Shown here piece by piece: positions 11,258-21,785 of a stretch of DNA of 64,000 nucleotides (its first letter is position 1; each line of letters opens with the position of its first letter). The notes under the pieces are model-generated. The model was not told the origin of the DNA. It made no database searches and saw only the letters and a list, made by a program, of their open reading frames with translations. The DNA comes from Galeruca laticollis. Lineage: Eukaryota; Arthropoda; Insecta; Coleoptera; Chrysomelidae. Where the stretch lies: positions 83,678,960 to 83,742,959 of the forward strand of contig OY998176.1 of NCBI GenBank assembly GCA_963921935.1. Reading direction: 5' to 3'. A program made the position numbers and the translations under genes.

Positions 11258-11289
11258 TTGAAAAAGCCTTATATTTAAGGCGAAACGTC
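11258..11289 (+). ncRNA. Hammerhead-ribozyme-like motif, U3/A8 variant (PLE copy 2)
   Basis: Aligned to the hammerhead core, UUGAAAA at 11258-11264 takes the place of CUGANGA, with C3 changed to U and G8 changed to A. It is followed by one extra A, stem II GCCUUA/UAAGGC (6 bp, loop UAUU), then GAAAC and GUC ending at 11289. Stem I pairs AACUU just 5' of the core with AAGUU just 3' of GUC (5 bp). Stem III is the bare palindrome ACGU, which can only form between two RNA copies. PLE terminal regions are known to carry hammerheads. Activity of this variant is not known to me. Confidence 0.6.
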
Positions 11290-11375
11290 AAGTTAACTTA
11301 CAAGAGTTTTAATCTGAACCTTTCCCAAGAAAAATACTTCAAAAAAATAATATAATAATGGTTCAAGAACATTCC

Positions 11376-11380
<5 letters not shown>

Positions 11381-11438
<58 letters not shown>
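11381..11438. repeat. TA dinucleotide microsatellite
   Basis: (TA)n in the terminal region of PLE copy 2, a few bases longer than its inverted partner at 8477-8526. Confidence 0.95.
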
Positions 11439-11440
<2 letters not shown>

Positions 11441-11515
11441 GTATTATGTCCACGTTGGTACATATTTCCATAATAATGTATAATATTTAGTATTTTATAA
11501 TTTGTATTTTTATTT

Positions 11516-11548
11516 AACGTTTCGCTCCAGAGTTCGGAGCATTTTCAA
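11516..11548 (-). ncRNA. Hammerhead-ribozyme-like motif, U3/A8 variant (PLE copy 3)
   Basis: The core UUGAAAA has the same U3/A8 change as copies 1 and 2. One extra U follows, then an unrelated stem II GCUCC/GGAGC, GAAAC, and GUU as the cleavage triplet. Stem I is AUUU/AAAU. Stem III is again ACGU. The different stem II with a preserved core argues for selection on the fold rather than recent common origin. Confidence 0.58.
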
Positions 11549-11747
11549 AAATGTTTACATTGATGTTGTTAAAACAATAAATTGAAAACGATTGAACTAT
11601 TAAAATTATTATAATTAAATGTACACGCAGAGACGACAAAAACTGGTAACTAATAAAACAATTTCAAAAATAATAAAATAGAAAGTACCCGCTTTAGAAA
11701 CAACGGTTTACAATATACAAGGGACATTCAACAAGTTGATGTTATTA

Positions 11748-12842
11748 TTATAATAAATTATAATATATCTGGCTTAGAATTTTTATATCTTGTTTATCGT
11801 TTACTGCATTGTTCTCCCTTTTTATATGTATCATATTTTGTATTGTTAGTTTTTTGTAATTGGAATCTTGGTTTATTATTTTAGTATTATTAACGTCAAA
11901 TTTATGTTTTTCATTTTTCACATGTTTATGAAGCGCAGTGGAGGCGTTTTTTGTATATTTATGGCCACTAAGTCTATTTTCAAGATGTTGGGTTGTCATA
12001 CCTATATATTTTTTGGGATAGTCTAAACATGGTATAGAATATATGACGTTAGATTTTTTTGAATCATTTATTTGACTTTTTAATTTGGAGAACAATGGTG
12101 ATAGAGTATTTTGTGCCCTATGACAAACTTTTATGTTATGTTTAGATAATATATATTTTAGTTTTTCTGAGAGTTGATTTGTGTATGGCATTGCGATGTA
12201 TGTAAGAGGGGCTAGTGTATTGGTTTCTGTTGATTGGATTTGACTATTGTAAAATTTATGTGTGCGTTGTTTAATAATTCTGTCAATATGGTTGGAAGGA
12301 TAGTGATTGTTTTGTAATATTGTTTTTGTTTGATATAAAATTTCTAGACGATATTCAGTTGATGTAAGTGTGATGGCTCTATCTACTAATCCTATGATTA
12401 CGCTGTTTTTTTGGGAGTGGTAATTCAAATAACGACCTGATGATGTTTCTTTAATAAAATGTTTTGTTGTTATTTTATTTTCTCTAGTTTTAATAAGTGT
12501 CATGTCCAGAACATTTATGGTATTGTTTTGTTCTGTTTCTATTGTGAATTGAAGCTTTGGATGAAAATTATTGAAAGCAGTCAATATATGATTTATTTGA
12601 TTGGATGAAACGGCAGCTAAGCAATCATCAACGTATCTTTTAAAAAATAATATATTGAAATTTATTTGATTAAGTACATTTTCCTCAACGTTTTCCATTA
12701 TAATTTGTGCAAGGGTTGATGGAATTGGTGAACCCATAGTGCACCCATTTAGTTGTTCAAAAAAATCATTTTTATATTGAAAAAAATGCCTGATGCCCAA
12801 GAAAAATGAAAGGAATTTATACACAAGGTTAAAGAAAAACAA
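11748..12842 (-). CDS. PLE reverse transcriptase (C-terminal half) + GIY-YIG endonuclease (copy 3)
   Basis: An uninterrupted 364-codon ORF. About the first 18 residues come from flanking or microsatellite-side sequence. PLE homology begins at FFQYKNDFFEQLNGCTMGSP, followed by FFKRYVDDCLAAV (catalytic YVDD) and a linker with SGRYLNYHSQKNS. The GIY-YIG domain is NVIYSIPCLDYPKKYIGMTT, then LENRLSGHKYTKNAS and the histidine-rich HKHVKNEKHKF. The RT fingers with the first catalytic Asp are missing, so the element is 5'-truncated and not autonomous despite the open frame. Confidence 0.85.
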   Translation of the reverse strand: MFFFNLVYKFLSFFLGIRHFFQYKNDFFEQLNGCTMGSPIPSTLAQIIMENVEENVLNQINFNILFFKRYVDDCLAAVSSNQINHILTAFNNFHPKLQFTIETEQNNTINVLDMTLIKTRENKITTKHFIKETSSGRYLNYHSQKNSVIIGLVDRAITLTSTEYRLEILYQTKTILQNNHYPSNHIDRIIKQRTHKFYNSQIQSTETNTLAPLTYIAMPYTNQLSEKLKYILSKHNIKVCHRAQNTLSPLFSKLKSQINDSKKSNVIYSIPCLDYPKKYIGMTTQHLENRLSGHKYTKNASTALHKHVKNEKHKFDVNNTKIINQDSNYKKLTIQNMIHIKRENNAVNDKQDIKILSQIYYNLL

Positions 12843-12843
12843 A

Positions 12844-12952
<109 letters not shown>

Positions 12953-13048
12953 GAGGATGTATTGATATCTAGTTAGCCTAGACCAGTTCCATGCATAAAC
13001 AAAATATTGCGTTACCATAGCAACGAACAATAACTTATTAGACGTGTC

Positions 13049-13375
13049 AGTGGAAAGTTTGACGTCAAAAAATTGGAGTATCGAGCCATCATCAAGTACC
13101 TGTATTTAAAAGGGTTAAGAGGTAAGCAGATTTATGAAGATATGCTTAATACCCTTAGTGATCGATCTCCTTCGTATGCGACCGTGAAAAATTGAACTGC
13201 AAGCTTCAAAAGAGGTGAATTTTCCATTGAAGATGATGGCCGATCGGGAAGGCCAGTTTCTGTGTCAGTCCCCGAAAATATCGATGCAGTTCATGACATG
13301 ATGTTATCAGACCGTCGAATTGGGCTAAAACGGATATCTGATGCACTGAATATTTCATACGAACGCGTTCATCAT
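13049..13375 (+). pseudogene. Mariner transposase, N-terminal part
   Basis: The translation gives KLEYRAIIKYLYLKGLRGKQ, then ATVKN-stop-TASFKRGEFS and IEDDGRSGRPVSVS, the paired helix-turn-helix DNA-binding region of mariner transposases. The stop at 13192-13194 is TGA where Trp (TGG) is expected. The reading ends at the solo LTR junction inside the sequence ERVHH and resumes at 15104 with IVHV. Confidence 0.85.
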
Positions 13376-13573
13376 TGTAACGCTCTTACGTCGTTACTTA
13401 TCGGATTGGCGCCTTAACTACAGGTGACGGGTTGCCTCGGGTGCCAGTTTATTAAAGTGGTATGCTCCACTCGCACCGGGTAGCGTCAGTGAAGAATTAA
13501 AATACTCCAGGGGTCACTTATGGTGGTGACAAGAGTGTTGCGGCCGGTCGGGCAGATTTTACTTGCCTCCCCG

Positions 13574-14008
13574 GGTTGCATATTTCAAAACTGCACATTG
13601 ATACGAAACCAGTAGTTAAATGCTGCACTACCATTTACTGGATTGTGTAATTACAGTCTTTTAAACTCGAATTTAAAATATTCTTTGCTGTTGTTTACAA
13701 CATAGGGATGTCAATTTTCTTCAATTAGATTTAACTTTTCATAATAGCATTTTTCAAAAAAATGTACTAATACCTTGTGATCGCCCTGCATAAAAATATT
13801 GATAGAAATTTTACTTAAATCTAAATTAATACATAATTCAGTTTTGTCATTCCATAATGGCAGCGACAGCATAAAACCAATTGATGTATCGTATTCGAAT
13901 AAAAACGGTCGCAGTCGCATAGTGAATAACGGTGGAAATCCAGCAAATAGTAGCGTCGCATTTAGCTACTGGTTTCGTATCAATGTGCAGTTTTGAAATA
14001 TGCCCCCG
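13574..14008. repeat. Inverted repeat inside the solo LTR
   Basis: About 70-bp arms (13574-13645 and 13940-14008), sharing strings such as CATATTTCAAAACTGCACAT and GATACGAAACCAGTAG in opposite orientation, with roughly 295 bp between. It may be a nested MITE or an intrinsic LTR structure. Confidence 0.8.
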
Positions 14009-14284
14009 GGTTCGTAACCTGGGTATTAGCTGCTTAACGTTCTTACCTATTTGCGGAGGTTTAGTGGTAATTGGAGTTGGAGAGAAGAGAAACCAAACGT
14101 TACGTATTTACAAAGAGTCTTTATTACACAAATAGCGGAAAAGTTAATCAATTAAACTAAATGTCCTCTGGGTAGGCGGGGCAAAAGCACTAGTACTAAC
14201 TACTATACTACCGGTTCAAACGGTCTCTCCTACGGTAAACTACTACGGTAAGTAAAACAAAGCTATGCAAGCGTAAGCAAAAAA

Positions 14285-14600
14285 ATGGGGCGGGGGTGCG
14301 GTGGACGGTTAGCGGAAGCCAGGGGGTGCGGTGGACGGTTAGCGGAAGCGTGCAGAACTACTACGGATTGCAAGTGACCCTCTAGGTTAATAAAACCTCT
14401 ACTTATGGGGATACGGCTCTCGGTCTCCGCGGTATCGAAATCTCGAAGTCGCGACGGCCACTACTAGGATGTGACTTCTCAACTTTCTAGTAGCGGACAA
14501 GGTTTCCCTCGATCGGATGGCTGAAGACCCAAGCACGGCCGCTACTAGGATGTGAGTACTCAACTTTCTAGTAGCGGACACGGTCTCCCTTTACTTCCCC
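14285..14600. repeat. GC-rich tandem duplications inside the solo LTR
   Basis: A unit containing GGGGTGCGGTGGACGGTTAG occurs twice at 14285-14345. A roughly 88-bp unit containing CTACTAGGATGTGA and CTTTCTAGTAGCGGACA occurs twice between about 14440 and 14600. Such repeats in LTRs often bind transcription factors; here that is inference. Confidence 0.75.
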
Positions 14601-14903
14601 TGGTCGGATTGTACGGGCGAGAACTATATACCCTAAGGTATAAAATGAAATATCACTCACCTCGGTAAACAGTACGGTTGATCTAACGTTATATATCGGT
14701 ATCGGCTTTCTGAAAGAGAACGGGTTTGTGAGCACAATGAAGGCTCTTAGATTTAATTCTCGCATGCGTATGCGGGCAAGGTATCGAGTCTACGGATAGA
14801 CTGACGACTCTGAGAATCGTTCTGCTTTGCGGTATGGCTTGTTGGGGATACGGTGCGAAGAAGTAAGTGTCGCCGACTGTCGGTGCAGGCTAGAGAAATT
14901 ATA

Positions 14904-15063
14904 TTACATTGTACCGATGTGATTATACGGACGGAGAAATACAGTGTTCGAACGCTTTATTTAATATTATACGGGAGATTGTGTTACATTGTACCGATGT
15001 GATTATACAGACGGAGAAATACAGTGTTCGAACGCTTTATTTAATATTATACGGGAGATTGTG
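14904..15063. repeat. 80-bp direct tandem duplication at the LTR end
   Basis: Two nearly identical 80-bp units starting TTACATTGTACCGATGTG (one base difference seen) lie just before the LTR end. Confidence 0.9.
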
Positions 15064-15103
15064 TTTTTGCCCGGTCTCTGAAAATGTAACTTCGTTACAT
15101 CAT

Positions 15104-15794
15104 ATAGTTCACGTCAATTTGGACATGAGAAAAATTGCTGCAAAATGGATCCCCAAATGTTTGAATGTTGACCAAAAGAGTGCAAGGGTAGAAGCATCGC
15201 GTTTGATCTGTGCTCGATTTGAAAACGATGTAGACTTCTTAAACCGTATTATTACTATGGATGAGACTTGGGTTTCCTACGATCCAGAAACAAAGTAACA
15301 ATCGATGGAATGGTGACACTCTGGTTCTCAAAGACCTAAGAAGTTTCGTGTCCAAAAATCTTGCTTCAGTTTTTTGGGATTGCCATAGAGTAATCATGAT
15401 TGATTTTTTGGATAAGGGTTGAACAATAACTGGCGATTACTATTTGATATTACTGACCACTTTACGGGAAAAAATTAAAGAGAAAAGATGCGGAAAGCTA
15501 TCCAAAGTTATTTTGTTTTTGCAGGACAACGCCCCTGCACACAAATCTCATGTTGTCATGGAAAAAATTCGTGATTTAGGGATAGAATTACTGGAACACC
15601 CTCCTTATTCACCAGATTTGGCTCCGTTCGACTATCATCTCTTTACTCAACTGAAAAAAAGTTTAAAAGTTCGTAAATTTTCTTCCAACGAGGAGGTAAT
15701 AAAAGCTGTGGAGGTCTGGTTTGCAGAGCAAGAAGAAACATTTTTTAAAGGTCTAGAGACGTTGCAGGTTCGCTGTAATAAATGTATCCAGTGA
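15104..15794 (+). pseudogene. Mariner transposase, catalytic part
   Basis: All three catalytic Asp residues are visible: IITMDETWVSYDPETK, then LFLQDNAPAHKSH, then SPDLAPFDYHLF. The spacing between the second and third is 34 residues (DD34D), the mariner signature. Stops and a frameshift interrupt the frame between 15296 and 15444; several are TGA or TAA at positions where Trp or Gln is expected (for example after PETK). It is therefore an inactive copy. Confidence 0.88.
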
Positions 15795-15883
15795 AGAGGA
15801 AAATATGTTGACTAATAAAATATTTTGACATTGAAATTTTGTTTGGTTCTTTAGTAGGCTAAGAATTTTTCAATATACCTTCG

Positions 15884-17244
15884 TATATATGTATGTGTTA
15901 TAACGGAATTTGTAAGCACGATAGAGGGCGTATTTTTTGACGGATCGAAACCAAACTAACTACAAAAATCGGTTAGGCCAAAATCTAGGACGAGTTCGTT
16001 AATGAGCCAAATCGGCCGAGTAAAAACAAAATGGCGGCCTGTCAAAATTGAAAAAATCGTATCTCCTTTGTTTTTCATTTGACGCAAAAAATTACTCCGC
16101 TTTCTCATAGACCTTAATACGTTCTACAAATTTAGTATTTAACATTTTTCTCTAAAACGTACATTAAAACATTTATTTAAGAACATTCACAAATTTACCA
16201 GAAATTTTGTTTGTTTTTGTTTTTGATTTGATGCCAAAATGTTACTTGGGTTTTTTGTACATCTCAAAACATTCTATCACGTTTATATCAAATTTTTTAT
16301 TTTGGGTTTTATGCAAAAATGTTACTGAAATAAGCCTGTCCAATTGGTCCTGTGCCATTGGAATTTTTTAATATCTTCTATTATTATACTTGTTATAATT
16401 GTAATTTACTAAGTAAAGTAAGTAACTGTTACATTGTACTTTTATTATGCTTATTAATAAAGAATACATTTTCAAAAACTAATGTTTTATTGTCGGGTTC
16501 CGTCAAGAATTTCGATTTCCAAAAGGATTCCGTCCCCAAAAAATTCTGAGAACCGCTGGTCTAGGGAATCGCAAAACAGATTCCCTTATCAAAGTATACG
16601 TTTTACAATGTCCTTAGTGTTAATGGAAGTTTAGGTTTTCCCTTACCTGAACTTGAAAATTGACACATTGTTTGGCGATGATTGAGCGACCATTACTTTA
16701 ATACGCCCCTATGATTTAGATTAATTTTGAGTACGTTTCAAGGGACACCTTGTATATTTCTGAATCTTCTCATTACACAATAAATATTTTCCTCGTAATA
16801 ATTGATGATCTTGGAATATAATCGAATATCCCAGTCGTGAAAGTTATAATAGAAAATAATACACACCGTGCTTAATAAACCGTAACAAAATATTCAAGAA
16901 ATGAACCTAACGTATGGTTTGTCAAGTTTGATATAACAGAACTGGTTTGTTGTGTTAAATATTTTGAGGCGATACATAAGTCAAATCAGTGAGAGCTTGT
17001 TCATCAGACCACAACGGCTTTATCATCGGTGTTTAAAATAATTGCAAACTTATCAATATGTGAAAACAAATTACATGACACGAAAACTCATCTGTTTTAT
17101 TAAATTCAATATTCGAGCAATACTGGGCTTTGGCAACTAGTACATACTGATCAATAAATTAGCCTCACGTTTTTACAAACACATTTAGCCTTACAATATT
17201 TTTTGCAATCGCAACAAATAGCGTTAAGGAGTTTTTCCGGACCA
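15884..17244. other. Unassigned AT-rich interval
   Basis: No coding homology seen. 15900-16130 looks like decayed repeat sequence. No inverted ends or tandem structure recognised. Confidence 0.4.
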
Positions 17245-17532
17245 GGGGCCCAATTCTCGAGTCTGTACGAGTTTTTTCCTATGGGAAGATGTTCCCATGC
17301 TTTCTGTTTTCATAGGAAAACGAAATTTCTCAGATACGTATTCTTGAACCAAGTGGAACTGTTTTTTCTACAGAATTGAAAGAGTACGGTGTTTCGTTGA
17401 TAGTTTCATGAGATTAAACGTATAGACCAATGCAATATGAGTAATTCATGTTGGCAATAATCATTTGAAAGAACTCCGTTATCTGACATTAGTTGTCAAT
17501 TTGAATTTGAATTTTGAGTAGAGAATTGAAAA

Positions 17533-18340
17533 ATGGATAAAAGTATTTTGAAAAAAGGGCAAAGAGGTGGCAACATTAGCCAAGAGCAAAAAAAAGTATT
17601 CATTGAGTTGATGGAGGCGGCTGAAGACCTCCGAAAAGGTAAATTTCATCCACTTTTCACCTACAAAGATTCTCAGCGTCAGTGGAAAGAAATAGAAGAG
17701 AAGCTGAATGCAATACCCGGGGCAAAGAAAGACTGGATTCACTGGCGAAGGGTAGGTGACAATGATAAAACGTTTTGTGATAGTTCATTAGTCTTGATTT
17801 TCGTTAGACTTGGCAAGATATGAAGAAAATCGTTAAGAAAAAAAATATTGATATAAAAAAGCATGTAAAGAGCACAGGCGGAGGGCCACCTACAAACACT
17901 GTGTTGACAAAAGATGAAGAGAATCTTTTAAAAATTTTAGATGCAACAGCAGTGGAAGGCGATGCAGAGGTTGAGGAATCCAAAGTAATTTTTGTATGTT
18001 CCTATAATATTTTCAATTTTTATCAAAAGCAGTACCATATTTTTTTCAACTCATATTATTATAGATAGGGGAAAATCAAAATTATACTGTGGAAACGAAT
18101 GTGGCGATAACTGGAATAGTTAAAGCTGAAAATCATGAGGAAGCATATATTGGAGGAAAAGAGGTCATGGATGTAGAAATGAATGAACAAAAAAATAAAC
18201 CCATGAAAAGGAAGAATAGAAAGCCCGTTGCAACACAACGCCTAGAATATTCTATGAAGGCAAATGAAAATTTGAGCAAAATAGCTGCTGAAAAAGTTGA
18301 GATTAAAAAAAATATTATGAGAAAAAAATTGAAATACTGA
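17533..18340 (+). CDS. Harbinger SANT/Myb-like DNA-binding protein, three exons
   Basis: The predicted exons are 17533-17751, 17808-17984 and 18065-18340. Introns begin GTAGGT and GTAATT and end TTAG and ATAG, and all junctions are in phase. The N-terminal domain (QEQKKVFIELMEAAEDLRKG ... WKEIEEKLNAIPGAKKDW, then WRR/TWQDMKK) is the trihelix/Myb-like domain typical of the Harbinger partner protein, which helps the transposase bind the ends and enter the nucleus. The C-terminus is a basic helix. A homopolymer of seven A near 18320 ends the frame about 30 codons early: the next frame continues KIEILKENVVTGKRI to a stop at about 18414, so either the base run is mutated or the true reading differs by one base. 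Confidence 0.75.
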
Positions 18341-18600
18341 AGGAGAATGTGGTTACCGGAAAGAGAATTGCAACAGATATAGAAAACATTTCACAGTCCT
18401 TACAAAACAAATAGGAATAGACAGACTTATTTTTTAAATTTTGTTAGGTAATAATTGTTTTTCATGTTTATGTTGAGTTAATGTTTGGTATTTTGTGCCC
18501 CGAGTATACAATTTTTAAAGTTCTGTGATTTTTTAATTCCATTCCAGATAAATAATAACAAAAATTGCTAAAAATGAGAAATTTATTCGAATTATAACAT

Positions 18601-19728
18601 TCAGGCAAAATAATTTCTAGTTATGTGCCTCTGTATATTTCTTGCCCTCATGAGCTCATCATTTTGTCTATCAAGACCATGTTCAACGAAGTGCAAAGGT
18701 TCAAATATTCCAAAATCTTCATCTCTCTCATCCCCATCTACATCCAGAATATTATTTTCGATGCAAATATTGTTCAACACCATACAGGAATTTACAATTT
18801 TCGAACACATATTTGGTGTATAATGAAGTACTCTATGCTTCAATAGGCATCGGAATCTCATTTTCAATAACCCATTGCATCTTTCGATAGTGCATCTTGC
18901 CTTTTTGAAAGCCTTGTTGAATCGAAATTCAGGTGTATCTGGCAGAGGATCTGGAAGTGGTGTCAGTAACCACGGCCTTAGGGGGTATCCAGAATCACCT
19001 ATGAGGAAGAAATCTGGATGATTATTACTCAGATTCACTACAGCCTCCTGCACTCGAGATCTGCTCCAGATATAACTGTCATGACTGCTTCCTGGGTATC
19101 TTGCATTTACATTAATTATTCTCATTTTGTCGTCACAAATTAATTGAACATTGATGGAATGATAGTTCTTTCTATTAACATATATATGCTCAGGATACAA
19201 TAAATCATTTTTTGGAGGAGGGTGAATTGCCACATGGGTACAGTCAATGCATCCTATAATGCCTGGAAAACCGAAGGAATCATAAAACTCTTGACGAATG
19301 TGTTGCAGTTCTTCAAGGGTTTGTGGAAATTTAACCCATCGATTGAAAATTTGATGTTTATTCAGAGCGTTTGTTACTTCTTTAATGCACCGACTAGCAG
19401 TTGATTGACTAACACCAATATATAAGTTCAGTCCAACTGATGTCTGGTAACTTCCACATGCGAAAAAATACAATGCGATGAGGACCTTTGTTTGTTTGTC
19501 CAAAGCTGAACTCCTTGAGGGCGGTTCCAAGAAAGGGTCCAACATTTCCAACAATTCTCTTGTAACTGCTATGGATAACCGGAACACTTTTATGAATGCA
19601 CTTTCAGATAAATACTGAAATGGATCTCTTCTAGGGGTGAACCTTCTCCCTGGCCTCCCAGCAAGTACTTCAGCCACTTCCAGGTTTTGCAAAGCATCAA
19701 GCAGAGCTAATTCATCTAAATTCGCCAT
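18601..19728 (-). CDS. PIF/Harbinger transposase (HARBI1-like nuclease)
   Basis: A 375-aa uninterrupted ORF of full family length. The N-terminal region has the helix-turn-helix-like QTSVGLNLYIGVSQSTASRC. The DDE_4 nuclease has Asp162 in GCIDCTHVAI, the conserved SSHDSYIW at 214-221, Asp245 in IGDSGYPLRPW, and Glu282 in KARCTIERCNGLLKMRF. It would cut and join the element ends together with the SANT protein encoded convergently. Every catalytic residue is present, so this may be a functional source gene. Confidence 0.92.
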   Translation of the reverse strand: MANLDELALLDALQNLEVAEVLAGRPGRRFTPRRDPFQYLSESAFIKVFRLSIAVTRELLEMLDPFLEPPSRSSALDKQTKVLIALYFFACGSYQTSVGLNLYIGVSQSTASRCIKEVTNALNKHQIFNRWVKFPQTLEELQHIRQEFYDSFGFPGIIGCIDCTHVAIHPPPKNDLLYPEHIYVNRKNYHSINVQLICDDKMRIINVNARYPGSSHDSYIWSRSRVQEAVVNLSNNHPDFFLIGDSGYPLRPWLLTPLPDPLPDTPEFRFNKAFKKARCTIERCNGLLKMRFRCLLKHRVLHYTPNMCSKIVNSCMVLNNICIENNILDVDGDERDEDFGIFEPLHFVEHGLDRQNDELMRARNIQRHITRNYFA

Positions 19729-19992
19729 AATCCCGGAATTCGAAACGAATTCGTAAAATTTAACGGAGTAAAATCTGTGACAGGACTAAAATGTCATCCA
19801 TGACATTATTCAGTGATATACCTATGGGAAACCACTGATTCCTATAGTTTTAAGCATGGGAAGCGATTCCCATATATTGTGTTGGAATATGTTCCAATAC
19901 TATTTTCGAGAATACACCATCTCAAAATTCCGATGGAAAATGACGATTTTTCCTATAGGAACAAATTCCTACAGACTCGAGAATTGCGCCCC

Positions 19993-20408
19993 AGATGAGA
20001 GTAACGTTTGGATCTGTTCCAAAGTACTATTGTTTGATTTGTAGCTCGATCTTTTTTGATGCAATGTATGTTGTTGGTTCTTTTGAACTATATTTTTTGT
20101 TTGTAGACTATGTTATTTGTATTGCGAAAATCAGAGACTGGAGACATAAAAACACAACTAATTTTTTATGTACTTTATCCACAACTATTAATTAATATAT
20201 CTGTTAAATATGCGATTTTTATCAAGTAATGCCATGAATTACCATATAGAATTGAATTATAATGACAGTTCGATGGAATAATATTACTCAATCGTTGCGT
20301 CAAATTTGACAATTTGTAAATTTACTTGTCATTGTATTTGTAGATACACTGTCAGTCGGTTTGTGAGTTATTTGGTGTGAATATTCTTATCTCTGGTATC
20401 ATTAGAGA
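19993..20408. other. Intergenic stretch before the Crypton
   Basis: No gene. 20250-20400 could hold the Crypton promoter, but no clear core elements were seen. Confidence 0.4.
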
Positions 20409-21556
20409 AATGTCTAATAGTGAATCAGATTTAGAAGACATGTCTTGTATCTTGTACACCACCAGACATTTTAAAATTAGCGGCTAGCGCTACAGAAAAT
20501 CTCCTACCTAACAAGTCAAAAGGTAAATATGATGCGGTGTACAAAAGTTTTATGGATTGGCAAATGGCACTGAAAATGTTATCCTAGTGTATTTTGTTGA
20601 ACTTGCTAAAAAATACAAGTCATCATCATTGTGGGCATATTATTCTATGCTGAAAAGTACATTGAATATTTACCATAGTATCCACCTAGAGACTTACATG
20701 AAGTTACAGGCATTTTTAAAACGTCAGTCCGAGGGCCATCAACCGAAAAAATCTAAAACTTCTACGCCCGAAGAAGTCAGTAAATTTATTAAAGAAGCGC
20801 CAAATCATACCTATCTAATGACAAAAGTATTCTTACAATAACGGAATTTTCAGCTTAGAACTTTCCAATTTAACCAAATTATTTTTAGGTAACCTTAATC
20901 ATGGAGCTAATGGGAGCGTGCGGATCTCATGAATTATATTCTATGAAAACTGAAGATATAGAAGATTACAATGGAGCTTTTATAGTGAAAATACCTTTCA
21001 CAAAAACGAAGATTCCTAGATCATTTATTGTATCAGGTGGATTTAACGATATTTGCAAAAAGTATATAAATATTCGCCCATCTCATGCTAAATGCCCATC
21101 ATTATTTTTAAATTATCAAAATGGCAAATTACTATTCAAAGAGTAGGCATTAACAAATTATCTTCTATGGGAAAGCACATTGCTATGCTTTTAAAATTGA
21201 AAAATTCCGAATTGTACACAGGACATTCGTTCCGAAGATCATCTGCAACCATTTGCGTTAGCGCAGGAGGTGACATTACAGCAGTAAAGCAGTTAGGGAG
21301 ATGGAAATCAACCACAGTTGCCGAAGGTTATATAGATGACAACATAACCAATAAAATAAAAAGAGGAAATCAGATTTCAAACGAAATTAACAAACATTAT
21401 ACTAGCTCTAATTACAATGAAAAACCTTGTACTAGCTCTAGTGCCAGTCCAAGTCCCATGATTTTCAATCAGACTCAGGTGACTGACAAAGTTATCCCTG
21501 TCATGAATTTTAACAATTGTAATGTAACTATTAATAATTATTATGTAAGTAAATAA
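20409..21556 (+). pseudogene. Crypton-type tyrosine recombinase
   Basis: Starts MSNSESDLEDMS. After a small indel it reads PPDILKLAASATENLLPNKS and YKSFMDW, shifts again near 20560 to ENVILVYFVELAKKYKSSSL, and then has a 62-bp intron (20827-20888, GTATTC...TTTTAG) joining LMTK to VTLIMELMGACGSHEL. A further one-base shift near 21129 leads into INKLSSMGKHIAMLL and TGHSFRRSSATICVSAGGD (the H-x-x-R box), ending GRWKSTTVAEGYI with the nucleophilic Tyr. The first catalytic Arg of the family (in the ACRREEL-like motif) is replaced here by GACGSHEL. With three frame breaks it is dead. Confidence 0.82.
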
Positions 21557-21659
21557 ACATAAATTTATTGTGTATTATTAACGTTACCAATAATAAAAAA
21601 AAATGTTCATTTGAAATATATTTTGGATTTTTATATATAGTTGTGGATAAAGTATAGTA

Positions 21660-21785
21660 TTCAACAGGCGCATAATAGCTATTACCCACTCAGATGTTAT
21701 AACACTCGCCTCCGGCTCGTGTTGCAATTTTATCTTCGTTAGTAATAGCCATCATTATAAGCTTATTGAATAATATACTATTAGT
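21660..21785. repeat. Palindromic MITE-like repeat downstream of the Crypton
   Basis: Imperfect inverted repeat (AGTATTCAA...TTGAATAATATACT ends; CATAATAGCTATTAC versus GTAATAGCCATCATTAT inside) around a GC hairpin, AACACTCGCCTCCGGCTCGTGTT. It resembles the 40499-40692 element in its centre. Confidence 0.6.

Larger units (their letters stand above)
9663..11503 (+). mobile_element. Penelope-like element copy 2
   Basis: Plus-strand PLE, 5'-truncated within the RT. It is followed by a GIY-YIG domain and a terminal region with a hammerhead-like motif and a TA microsatellite. Copy 1 is joined to it head to head; copy 3 (minus) abuts its tail at about 11503. Confidence 0.88.
13376..15099. mobile_element. 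Solo LTR of an LTR retrotransposon
   Basis: Begins TGTAACG and ends CGTTACA. It is flanked by the direct duplication TCAT (13372-13375 and 15100-15103). Removing the block and one TCAT rejoins the mariner reading frame exactly, which proves it is an insertion. At 1,724 bp it is a long LTR and more GC-rich than its surroundings. A 4-bp duplication is usual for gypsy-class elements. No internal coding region remains, so it is a solo LTR left by recombination. Confidence 0.82.
17245..19992. mobile_element. PIF/Harbinger DNA transposon, near-complete
   Basis: Terminal inverted repeats of about 45 bp: GGGGCCCAATTCTCGAGTCT at the left and, in reverse complement, GGGGCGCAATTCTCGAGTCT at the right, continuing with TTCCTAT. 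Inside are two convergent genes, a SANT/Myb-like gene (plus) and an intact HARBI1-type transposase (minus), the standard Harbinger pair. I could not confirm the 3-bp target duplication. Confidence 0.9.

Noticed and set aside
14399..14765. Two minus ORFs in the solo LTR
   Set aside because: They are read-through of GC-rich tandem repeats, with internal repetition and no domain.
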